NCBI GenBank assembly: GCA_025996815.1 | Contig: BNTT01000001.1 | Span: 1 to 64,000, forward strand | DNA: 64,000 nt | Direction: 5' to 3' | DNA from: Bacteroidia bacterium | GTDB lineage: Bacteria > Bacteroidota > Bacteroidia > Bacteroidales > Azobacteroidaceae | Shown: positions 34,901 through 41,990 of the stretch, in pieces | Layout: every line of letters starts with the position of its first letter | How positions within the stretch are numbered: the first letter of the stretch is position 1 | Notes under the pieces: generated by a model | Told to the model about the DNA's origin: nothing | What the model saw: only the letters and a program-made list of their open reading frames with translations | The model's database searches: none | Made by a program: the position numbers and the translations under genes

Positions 34901-35873
34901 CACATAAACTCAAAACGGAATGTAATGAACGGCTGAGATTTTCGTCTTCATCCCGCAACAATGAATGATAGATTTGCGTGGATTTATCATAAGAAACCAA
35001 TCCGCCCCGCGTGCCGAACCACATAATCCCCTGACGGTCTTCTCGAATCGCCCGCACGGTTTCGGCACGCGCAAAGCGAGGAAAAGTTTCTTCTCTTTTT
35101 ATCAAATGCGACCGGATATTAACGGTATAAACGCCTGAATTATAAGTTCCGAGCCACAAGACATTATCGCTGTCGAAAAAAAACGAATGGATTTCGTCGT
35201 AGGGATGCGCTGACGACGGCAAAGCGATGCGTTTCCCCGTTTTCGCTGTTTCGTCATAGACAAACAGTCCTGCGTATGTTCCAATCCACAAGTAGTTGTG
35301 CTTGTCGAAAAAGATTTTGCTCACTTCGGGATTGCCTGCCGCTTCCAGAGCCTCCACCGGGATGCGTTCCAATCGGTTGTGTGCGTTCAGGAAAGCCAAG
35401 CCTTTGTTCGTGCCCACCACCAACTGTCCCGCAGAATTACAGGCAATGCTATTGACCGAAAAAATCGAATCAATCGAAGTATCCTGAAAGTGAAAATGCG
35501 AAAATGTTTCCGTGTCGCGGTCAAAAAGATTCAACCCGCCGCGCTCCGTGCCCACCCAAATCCGATGCGCAGGGTCTTCAAAGATGCAGCGCACCAACTC
35601 GCCCCGCAAAGTGCCAAGTTCATCCACATCGCTCTTGTAAAGCGTAAATTGATAGCCATCGTAGCGATTCAAGCCCAAACTGGTGCCAATCCACATCCAC
35701 CCCGCCTCTTCCTGAAAAATGCAAAGGACGTGATTGCTGGACAAACCATCCTCCTGCGTGATTTTGTCAAACCGCGTAAACGGTGCCAAATTGACCGGAC
35801 AGGCGGACGAAAAGAAAACGCAAAGAAAGAAAAGACAAAGAATGCTTTTTATATTCAGATACTTGTTTTTCAC
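31905..35873 (-). CDS. Hybrid two-component system regulator (propeller sensor, kinase, receiver, AraC)
   Basis: 1322 aa. Signal peptide (residues 1-24), two periplasmic seven-bladed propellers (about 35-690, WIGTSLGLNRYDG type repeats), Y_Y_Y domain (about 695-765) and one TM (about 780-800). Then a HisKA domain with H832 in NISHEIRTPLT, HATPase (NLLSNALKFTNPAG, GSGIGLSITREFV), receiver domain with D1118 in IIVSDLLMPVMNG, and AraC HTH (about 1220-1322, SRMQLYRKLDALTN). All domains and phospho-sites are present. Such regulators bind glycan oligomers in the periplasm and activate a linked PUL; the pectin locus 2 kb away is the obvious target. Confidence 0.92.
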   Translation of the reverse strand: MKNKYLNIKSILCLFFLCVFFSSACPVNLAPFTRFDKITQEDGLSSNHVLCIFQEEAGWMWIGTSLGLNRYDGYQFTLYKSDVDELGTLRGELVRCIFEDPAHRIWVGTERGGLNLFDRDTETFSHFHFQDTSIDSIFSVNSIACNSAGQLVVGTNKGLAFLNAHNRLERIPVEALEAAGNPEVSKIFFDKHNYLWIGTYAGLFVYDETAKTGKRIALPSSAHPYDEIHSFFFDSDNVLWLGTYNSGVYTVNIRSHLIKREETFPRFARAETVRAIREDRQGIMWFGTRGGLVSYDKSTQIYHSLLRDEDENLSRSLHSVLSLCVDLQGNLWVGTRGGINYRDVDKQAFIHIKASKNDDRFLNNGEIYCFYINGSDLLIGTESGGVNIYNLSTHRFKYLTTKTGLSSDCVKSFVRDGNDLLVATYQGGISVVDARTYHVKAILRHKKGTPHSLSDDVVWSLYKDRQGNIWVATNKGVDLYDGRTKAFTHYPAFFQNQLCFWLKEDADGDLWMGGDELVIYNPKTKALKKYSERTRDFIPTTQNRYWLATRGHGLALFDKEHGAVSYLTESDGLCNNNIQSLNRDANGNIWISTFNRLSLFDENNQKFTNFDADDGLQSKQFNYGASIVYGNNLIYGGMNGINIFNPTEIRKNTFSAPVVFTGLRIFNIPVKIGEKPLTQSINRMDKIELTHQQDVFSIEFAALSYAKSNRNEYAYMLEGFDKNWVYSGTVNSATYTNLNSGKYVFRVKIADVDSVGKPQEARLEIIIHPPFWSTVWFRLLVIAALILFAVYIVRFYWNRAKLNNELVFEKTKARKLHEIESMKLRFFTNISHEIRTPLTLILGPLNQVLEQGTIAPDTQSKLQLVKRNADQLLKLINQLLDFRKLEAGKQVVYYEKANLVLFIGTIVESFQSMAIEKGIKLTFHSNTAQLAALYDNDKLQKIVNNLLSNALKFTNPAGEVSVLFEEKQSFYTITVRDTGVGISQKSLTKIFERFSQGREEDTAGGSGIGLSITREFVKLMDGEIEVESEDSKGTSFTITLPLLQDVDVALDNAPTPVSDPLLLAAQNQKIILLAEDNPDVREYTAANFRSDFKVLEAANGKEAQELALQYIPDIIVSDLLMPVMNGNTLCKKIKMDERTSHIPFILLTAVTSKDSEKESLKAGADDYITKPFDVNILKIKVDNLLSLRDTLREKYKQDFLLQPTSVTLISPDEKFLKKAVKVIEQNIDNPDYDIQTFSSDVGVSRMQLYRKLDALTNMTVKEFIRDIRIKRAAQLLEQNKANVSEIIYQVGFCDLAYFRKCFREQYGTSPSEYAAKFKKLHR

Positions 35874-35896
35874 GAACTTTACCCTATTGATTGGTG

Positions 35897-35904
35897 CAAA
35901 GATA
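35897..35904 (-). promoter_or_regulatory. -7 box of the hybrid regulator gene
   Basis: Minus strand TATCTTTG, 23 bp before the start at 35873. Confidence 0.6.
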
Positions 35905-36010
35905 CAAAATATTATTTTAGAATCTGCAATCGTGCACCCAAAATTCAGGCAAAACTTAATGGTTGCCCTGAGAAAGTTGCAAATTATTTGCGAGTATTAC
36001 GAAAATATAT

Positions 36011-36018
36011 TACCTTTG
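36011..36018 (+). promoter_or_regulatory. -7 box of the ORF6N gene
   Basis: TACCTTTG, 40 bp before ATG 36059. Confidence 0.6.
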
Positions 36019-36058
36019 CACCGATAATTTTATGCAAAATAAATAAATACTAATCAAT

Positions 36059-36676
36059 ATGGAACAGCAAATTGTTCAAATTCAGAGCAAGATTCGTGAA
36101 ATCAAAGGTAGACGGGTCATGTTTGACTTTGATTTAGCAGAAGCGTATGGCGTAAAAACAAAGCGATTGAAAGAGCAGGTAAGGCGCAATATCGAACGCT
36201 TTCCTGAAGATTTTATGTTTGAACTAACAAAAACAGAATGGTTGGAACTGGTCGCAAATTGCGACCGGTTGCCCGCAAACATAAAACACAGCACCGTAGC
36301 CCCTTTTGTCTTCACACAAGAAGGTATCGCAATGCTATCCGGCATCTTAAATTCTCCGCTTGCTATTCAAATGAATATTTGCATTATGCGAGCTTTTGTA
36401 GCCGTGCGCCAATTTTTCTCCTTTCCGCCTGCTGAGCGGCTGGCAGTGCTTGAGCACGAAGTCAAAAGGCTTACCGCCAACATCGAAGATGCCTTTGCCG
36501 ACTACAACGACATCAATGAGGACACACGAATACAGCTCGAGCTAATCAACAAATCGTTGGCAGAATTGCAAGTGCACAAACGCATCACCGCAAAGCCGCA
36601 TAAGGTGATTGGATTTACAGCCGACCGCATTGTGCCAACAGTGCCTAACGGCAAAAAATCAATTATTGTTCAATAA
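36059..36676 (+). CDS. ORF6N-domain DNA-binding protein
   Basis: 205 aa. The ORF6N domain (about 5-105) is clear: IREIKGRRVMFDFDLAEAYGVKTKRLKEQVRRNIERFPEDFMFELT and FVFTQEGIAMLSGILNSPLAIQMNICIMRAFVAVRQF. A coiled helix and a basic tail follow. The domain is common in phage antirepressors and in many chromosomal copies in Bacteroidetes, where the role is unclear. It is a single gene on its own promoter. Its last codons (CAATAA stop) run into the repeat block before the next gene. Confidence 0.85.
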   Translation: MEQQIVQIQSKIREIKGRRVMFDFDLAEAYGVKTKRLKEQVRRNIERFPEDFMFELTKTEWLELVANCDRLPANIKHSTVAPFVFTQEGIAMLSGILNSPLAIQMNICIMRAFVAVRQFFSFPPAERLAVLEHEVKRLTANIEDAFADYNDINEDTRIQLELINKSLAELQVHKRITAKPHKVIGFTADRIVPTVPNGKKSIIVQ

Positions 36677-36773
36677 ACACATCTATATTGAGCAATAAAT
36701 TTGAATTATTGCTCAGTATATTGAACAATAATTTTTGTTTATTGATTAGTGTATTGAATAATTATTTGTATCT
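36665..36773. repeat. 33-bp tandem repeats with iterated ATTG-NN-CAAT palindromes in a promoter region
   Basis: Related 33-bp units start at about 36675, 36708 and 36741 (last two match at about 24 of 33 bases). Palindrome-like half-site pairs lie at 36665 (ATTGTTCAAT), 36687 (ATTGAGCAAT), 36708 (ATTGCTCAGT), 36720 (ATTGAACAAT), 36741 (ATTGATTAGT) and 36753 (ATTGAATAAT). Spacing alternates 21 and 12 bp. The last unit runs into the -7 box of the ATPase gene. Candidate operator array. Confidence 0.55.
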
Positions 36774-36776
36774 TTG
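36769..36776 (+). promoter_or_regulatory. -7 box of the AAA ATPase gene
   Basis: TATCTTTG, 26 bp before ATG 36803, at the right edge of the tandem repeats. Confidence 0.6.
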
Positions 36777-36802
36777 CAGCGTCAATCAAATAAATTTAGA
36801 GT

Positions 36803-38056
36803 ATGGAAAAGCAAATTATTAAAACTATTATCGCTGAGAAGCAGGCTCAAGTAGCTGAGATAGAACTCATTAAGAGACCTCTAAAATTAGAGGCGACTGC
36901 AAATTATGTATTTGTTGGATTGCGTCGTGCGGGTAAATCTTACATGATGTATCAACATATACAGGAATTAATTCAGACAGGACTTGCATCTATCGAAGAT
37001 ATTCTTTATGTTAACTTTGAGGATGAGCGCATTGCCGCAATCAAAGCAGAGGAACTTGGTTTGTTGCTGGATTCTTATCGAGAAATGTATAGTGGAAAAC
37101 CTCTAATATTTTTGGATGAAATTCAGAATATTGTCGGGTGGGAGAAATTTGCTCGGCGGCTTGCCGATTCCAAATATAAAGTATTTATCACAGGAAGTAA
37201 TGCACAAATGCTTAGTAAAGAGATATATACAACTCTTGGTGGGCGATTTATTGCACGTGAAGTTTTTCCATTTTCATTTCAAGAATATCTGTCGTTTCAT
37301 CAAGTTGTTTTGGATAAGAATTGGGAATACAATGACAAACGGCTCCAAGTGCGGAAGTTGTTTGATAACTATTTTTATTATGGTGGATTTGCTGAAACTT
37401 TTAAGATGGACGATAAGCGCAGTTGGATAAATTCGCTGTATCAAAAAATTCTGTTGGGTGATGTGATTTCCCGGAATGAAATAAGAAACGAGAATGCGAT
37501 GCGATTTCTTGTCAAAAAATTGGCAGAAAGTGTGATGCAGCCGTCCTCTTTGGCACGAATAAAAAATGTGCTGGATTCAACAGGAGCAACTATTTCACGC
37601 AATACACTTGTGGATTATCTCCAATATCTAACGGATGCCTGTTTAACTTTTGGCATTTCTAATTTCTCGGATAAACTAACTCAAAAAGAGACATTAAAAA
37701 AACGGTATTTCTTTGATAATGGGCTGTTAAACAATTTCTTATTTGACCCGGAAACCAAATTGTTAGAGAACATTGTTGCGATTGATTTGAAAAAAAAATA
37801 TCCCGATGATGTGTTTTTTTATAACAAAAATGTTGAAGTTGATTTCTTTATTCCAAAAGCAAATCGAGCCATACAAGTATCCTACAGCATCAATGATGCC
37901 TTGACACGAGAAAGAGAAATAAAAGCCTTGCTGAAACTTGCAGCAATTCACGACCTCAAGCAACTTGAAATTGTTACTTATGACGAAGAATCAACAATTC
38001 AGGAGAATGGCTCAACCATTCGGATTATCCCTGTTTGGAAATGGCTGCTGCCATAA
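36803..38056 (+). CDS. AAA ATPase with DUF4143 domain
   Basis: 417 aa. Walker A GLRRAGKS (about residues 39-46), Walker B PLIFLDEIQN, sensor-like FITGSNAQML, then GRFIAREVFPFSF and a C-terminal DUF4143 (about 195-370, including YFFDNGLLNNFLF and a restriction-nuclease-like VDFFIPKANRAIQVSYSI). This AAA_14/DUF4143 architecture is frequent in Bacteroidetes genomes, often in many copies, with no settled function. The gene is AT-rich and has its own promoter with a repeat array. It ends 3 bp from the convergent pectin locus. Confidence 0.85.
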   Translation: MEKQIIKTIIAEKQAQVAEIELIKRPLKLEATANYVFVGLRRAGKSYMMYQHIQELIQTGLASIEDILYVNFEDERIAAIKAEELGLLLDSYREMYSGKPLIFLDEIQNIVGWEKFARRLADSKYKVFITGSNAQMLSKEIYTTLGGRFIAREVFPFSFQEYLSFHQVVLDKNWEYNDKRLQVRKLFDNYFYYGGFAETFKMDDKRSWINSLYQKILLGDVISRNEIRNENAMRFLVKKLAESVMQPSSLARIKNVLDSTGATISRNTLVDYLQYLTDACLTFGISNFSDKLTQKETLKKRYFFDNGLLNNFLFDPETKLLENIVAIDLKKKYPDDVFFYNKNVEVDFFIPKANRAIQVSYSINDALTREREIKALLKLAAIHDLKQLEIVTYDEESTIQENGSTIRIIPVWKWLLP

Positions 38057-38059
38057 TGT

Positions 38060-40426
38060 TTATTTCTCAATGCGGAACCAATCCACCTCCACGCGCCCGC
38101 CATCGTTGTTTTTCACCGGACGGCTGCAAAACAAGCCCACTTTGGCACCAATCCATTTGCCTTCTTTGGCAGTGAACGGTTTGCCGAATGGGGTATATTT
38201 TTGTCCATCGGTGCTGTAACTGAATGTGCAATTGGCATCGGGTTGTACTTTTACTCGCAAATAAAGCGTGTTGTCGGAAAGATTGGCACTTGCATTGACT
38301 GTTTCAGAACTGCCTTTTTCGGCTTTCAAACATTCGTTTTGCGAAAGTACTAAGCCGTTTTTCGTGTTTTCCAACGACAGCAGGGCATAATCTAAACCCA
38401 TAACCACCAATCCTGTACGTTCACCGGTAATTCTGTTGGACGGAACAAATGTCAGTTTAGTGGTTGCCGTAAAATCTTGCGCCGGAAATTTTTGCAAAAG
38501 CAAATTCGGCACGTCCCACAAACTCTTGTAATTTGCCGGCACCGGAACGGAATACAAACTCAATGTGCCTTTTGCGGGATTAGCGAAGTACCACCAATCT
38601 TGCGAATTAGCGTGCCATTGCCATTGCAAGCTCAAAGATTTGGATGAAAATTCATCACTTTCTGCCGGGGTTGCTATCGGATAAGTTTTTCCGACATTCG
38701 GTTTTTTGTAGGTCAAAACCGGCTCGCCGCAACCGTCACCGTCTTTGTCTTCGCCGATAACCGGAAAGTCGTTTTTCCATTGCATCGGTTGCAAATGTAC
38801 TACGCGACCGAACGCAAAGCGGTCTTGAAAATGAATAAACCAATCTTCGCCGGTTTTCGTATCCACCCACGCGCCCTGATGCGGTCCGTTGATAGACGAT
38901 TTCCCTTGTGCCATAACGACTTTTCGTTCGTAGGGACCAAAGATGTTTTTGGCGCGCAAAGCCACTTGCCAACCGGTGGCCACGCCACCCGCAGGAGCAA
39001 AAATATAGTAATAACCGTTGCGTTTATACAATTTCGGACCTTCGATGGTTTCATCCACATCGTGACCGTCATAAACGATAATACTCTGACCGACAGCCTG
39101 TTTGCCATCGGGCGTTAAGCGAGTGACTGCCAACAGGCTTTTGATTCCGGCGCGACTTCCGGCAAAAGCGTGAACTAAATAAGCCTGTCCGTCTTCGTCC
39201 CAAAAAGGGCAGGCATCAATCAGACCTTTTCCGGCTTTCACCAACGTCAACGGTTCCCACACACCTGCCGGATTTTTGGTTTTTGTCATAAAAATCCCCT
39301 GGTCGGGGTCGCCGTAATAAATATAAACTTCGTTGTTGTGATAGCGGATAGATGGTGCCCAAACGCCATTGCCGTGCTGAGAACGGGCAAAAATCGTATC
39401 GGGCGTGAGCGCGGGAATAGCTGCCCCGAGTAACGTCCAATTGACCAAATCCTTGGAATGCAAAATCGGCAATCCGGGTATGCAATTGAAACTGGAGGCG
39501 GTCATATAGTAGTCATCCCCCACCCGGCACACATCGGGGTCGGAATAATCCGCATTGAGAATCGGATTTTTATACTTTCCGTTGCCCAAATCCGATACCC
39601 ACACTTTGGAAACGTATAAATTATTTTCTTTTAATAAAGAAGTCAGTCCTTCTACTTTTTGTTTTTGAATACCGGCAACAAAAAGCGATGCTGCGTGACG
39701 TGCTCCTGCCTCTACATAATGCGTATTGTCCGTCAAGCCATTAGGAAAATTGCGATTGGCTTTTTTCGGAATGTGCATAAAAAACTTTTTGGAAGCCTCA
39801 TCGCCCACTTCATTTATCCACGCACGTGTCAATTCGGTCATATCCACCAACGTCACCTTTTTTTCTTTAGCTACTTCACACACGATGCTCGGATAAACGC
39901 CGTGAACATCGTCCACAATTTTGCCATTGTTTCCGAATTTACGACGCACTACCGGCGTTGCCAAAATAGGATTTCCGCCTTTGGCTTTTACTTCATCGAC
40001 AAAACGAATCAAGTTTTTGCGATAGTCCTCCGGCGAGGTATAACGCTCTGTTTTCTCAACCGATTGGTCGTTGTGTCCAAATTGGATAACCACATAATCG
40101 CCTTTTTGCACCTTGGAAATGAGTTTATCCCACAAGCCTTCGGCAATAAACGAGCGCGTGCTCCGTCCGTTTCTGGCGTAATTTTCTATCACTATTTGGT
40201 CGGTAAAAAATTCGGGCAACAGCATTCCCCAACCTCTTTCCGGAAAAAATTCCGGACTGATTTCGCCGGTTACGGAGTCGGTCACGTTGCGATAGACATC
40301 TTTGTTTGCCATCGTGGAATCGCCTGCCATAAATAGATGAACGAGGCGTTTTTCGCCCGATGCGAACGATGCGAGAGCAAAAGCAAGCAACAGCAATGCT
40401 ATTATGGGATTATTCACTTTTCTCAT
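38060..40426 (-). CDS. CE12-type acetylesterase fused to a GH43 glycosidase
   Basis: 788 aa. A signal peptide (about 1-22) is followed by an SGNH esterase (about 28-265): S37 in MAGDSTMA, YARNGRSTRSF, IQFGHNDQS, and catalytic Asp-His in LTDNTHYVEAGA; this pattern is that of rhamnogalacturonan acetylesterases. A GH43 five-bladed propeller follows (about 283-560): D in NADYSDPDVCRV, D in GLIDACPFWDEDG, E in ETIEGPKLYKRNG. The C-terminal beta-sandwich (about 600-788) is as in long GH43 enzymes. It probably removes acetyl groups and arabinose or galactose residues from pectin. Its ATG overlaps the GH28 stop (ATGA). Confidence 0.85.
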   Translation of the reverse strand: MRKVNNPIIALLLLAFALASFASGEKRLVHLFMAGDSTMANKDVYRNVTDSVTGEISPEFFPERGWGMLLPEFFTDQIVIENYARNGRSTRSFIAEGLWDKLISKVQKGDYVVIQFGHNDQSVEKTERYTSPEDYRKNLIRFVDEVKAKGGNPILATPVVRRKFGNNGKIVDDVHGVYPSIVCEVAKEKKVTLVDMTELTRAWINEVGDEASKKFFMHIPKKANRNFPNGLTDNTHYVEAGARHAASLFVAGIQKQKVEGLTSLLKENNLYVSKVWVSDLGNGKYKNPILNADYSDPDVCRVGDDYYMTASSFNCIPGLPILHSKDLVNWTLLGAAIPALTPDTIFARSQHGNGVWAPSIRYHNNEVYIYYGDPDQGIFMTKTKNPAGVWEPLTLVKAGKGLIDACPFWDEDGQAYLVHAFAGSRAGIKSLLAVTRLTPDGKQAVGQSIIVYDGHDVDETIEGPKLYKRNGYYYIFAPAGGVATGWQVALRAKNIFGPYERKVVMAQGKSSINGPHQGAWVDTKTGEDWFIHFQDRFAFGRVVHLQPMQWKNDFPVIGEDKDGDGCGEPVLTYKKPNVGKTYPIATPAESDEFSSKSLSLQWQWHANSQDWWYFANPAKGTLSLYSVPVPANYKSLWDVPNLLLQKFPAQDFTATTKLTFVPSNRITGERTGLVVMGLDYALLSLENTKNGLVLSQNECLKAEKGSSETVNASANLSDNTLYLRVKVQPDANCTFSYSTDGQKYTPFGKPFTAKEGKWIGAKVGLFCSRPVKNNDGGRVEVDWFRIEK

Positions 40427-41973
40427 TTTTCGACTTTCGCTGTTTTAACATTATTCAAAAAATTACTCCCCCAAACGATTTTGCTGTTCGTCGTTTTCAA
40501 GAAAACATCGGTTGGAACGAGTTGAAACGAGTTGTTAACCAGCACATTATCGACCTTTTCCAATTCTATGACCGCTTGACTGGGCAGCGGTGCTTTGGTG
40601 CGCACATTGTCTAAAACGATGTCTTGACAATTTTTCATCGCGAGGCTCGCGCCTTGTGTTACGGCAAAATCCACGTTGTGAAATCGGATGTTTTTGGCTG
40701 TTTCAGCCGTAAAACCGGTTTGCGCCTCCATATTGATATTGGAAAATGAGATATTTTCAATCGGCATTTCTGCGATACCGGTGATGTAGCCCACTTTTTT
40801 CACGTTATAGCCGGTCACGTTGCTGATATGCACATTGCGAAACACAGGAGTGCGTTCAGAAACCGGCTCTTGCTTGGAATCACGGTCGTAAAACAAATCG
40901 AAAATGAACGCATTTTTCTGAATGTCGTCCATCACGATATTGTCCACCCTGATTTCTTCCACCACGCCGCCGCGACCGCGGGAGGCTTTCAGGCGAATGC
41001 CCGCATCGGTGCCGTTGAATACGCAGTTCGATATGGTCACTTTTCGCACGCCGCCCGACATTTCGCTGCCGATGACCACGCCACCGTGCCCTGCAAGCAT
41101 CACGCAATTGGTGACGGTGATGTTCTCACACGGTTTGCCGTAGCTGCGCCCATCGGCATCGCGTCCGGATTTGATGGTCACGCAATCGTCGCCCACGTTG
41201 ATGAAGCAATCGGAAATGCGCACGTTGCTGCACGACGACGGATTAATGCCGTCGGTGTTCGGACCGTCTTCCGGATTTTTAATTGTCACGCCATGCACCT
41301 GTAGATTGTTGCAACCCTCAGGATTGATTGTCCAAAACGGCGAATTATGTATCGTAATTCCCTCTATCTTAATGTTTTGACATTCCAAAAACTGAATGAA
41401 CGGCGGGCGGAAAAACCGGCGTTTCAGGGAATTTTTGTAATAATCCGAAACCATTATATTCGGATTGGATTTTACCCACAATTGTTGCAATTCGTTAGGA
41501 TTGGCAATATCGCCGTTTTTCCGGATTTCTCCGGTAATTCTACGTTGCTCCTCCCACCATTTTTTTCCTTGACCTTCCAGCGTTCCCCGTCCGGTAATCG
41601 TAAGATTTTCAGCATGTTGCGCATTAATCAGCGGCGCAAAGGCATTCATAAAAACACCCTCCCAGCGTACTTTCATAAGCGGCAAATAGTCGTTGAAATC
41701 ATCGGAAAAGCGCAACACCGCACCCGATTCGATGTTCAGCGTGATATTGCTTTCCAAATGGATAGGACCGGTAAGATACTCTCCGGCAGGAAAATAGAGT
41801 GTCCCCCCACCCTCTTTTGCCGCTTTCTGAACGGTTTTGTTAATCAACTCCGTACATTTCTTTTTGCCGCTCACGTCGGCTCCCAACTCCTGCAAGTTGT
41901 AGGTTTTTGCGGATAGCGCCGACGCACAGCCCAAGCCCATCAACACACATACACATTTTTTAAAATTCTTCAT
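40423..41973 (-). CDS. GH28 polygalacturonase
   Basis: 516 aa with a signal peptide (residues 1-22, ALSA). Right-handed beta-helix with the GH28 motif set: GPNTDGINP, NVGDDCVTIKSG, LAGHGGVVIGSE and IRLKASRGRGG. These supply the three Asp, the His and the Arg-Lys pair of the active site. It hydrolyses alpha-1,4-galacturonan, endo or exo not determined. It is in the middle of the pectin operon, 17 bp after PL1-CE8 and overlapping CE12-GH43. Confidence 0.9.
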   Translation of the reverse strand: MKNFKKCVCVLMGLGCASALSAKTYNLQELGADVSGKKKCTELINKTVQKAAKEGGGTLYFPAGEYLTGPIHLESNITLNIESGAVLRFSDDFNDYLPLMKVRWEGVFMNAFAPLINAQHAENLTITGRGTLEGQGKKWWEEQRRITGEIRKNGDIANPNELQQLWVKSNPNIMVSDYYKNSLKRRFFRPPFIQFLECQNIKIEGITIHNSPFWTINPEGCNNLQVHGVTIKNPEDGPNTDGINPSSCSNVRISDCFINVGDDCVTIKSGRDADGRSYGKPCENITVTNCVMLAGHGGVVIGSEMSGGVRKVTISNCVFNGTDAGIRLKASRGRGGVVEEIRVDNIVMDDIQKNAFIFDLFYDRDSKQEPVSERTPVFRNVHISNVTGYNVKKVGYITGIAEMPIENISFSNINMEAQTGFTAETAKNIRFHNVDFAVTQGASLAMKNCQDIVLDNVRTKAPLPSQAVIELEKVDNVLVNNSFQLVPTDVFLKTTNSKIVWGSNFLNNVKTAKVEK

Positions 41974-41990
41974 TTTATTTCAATTTAATT

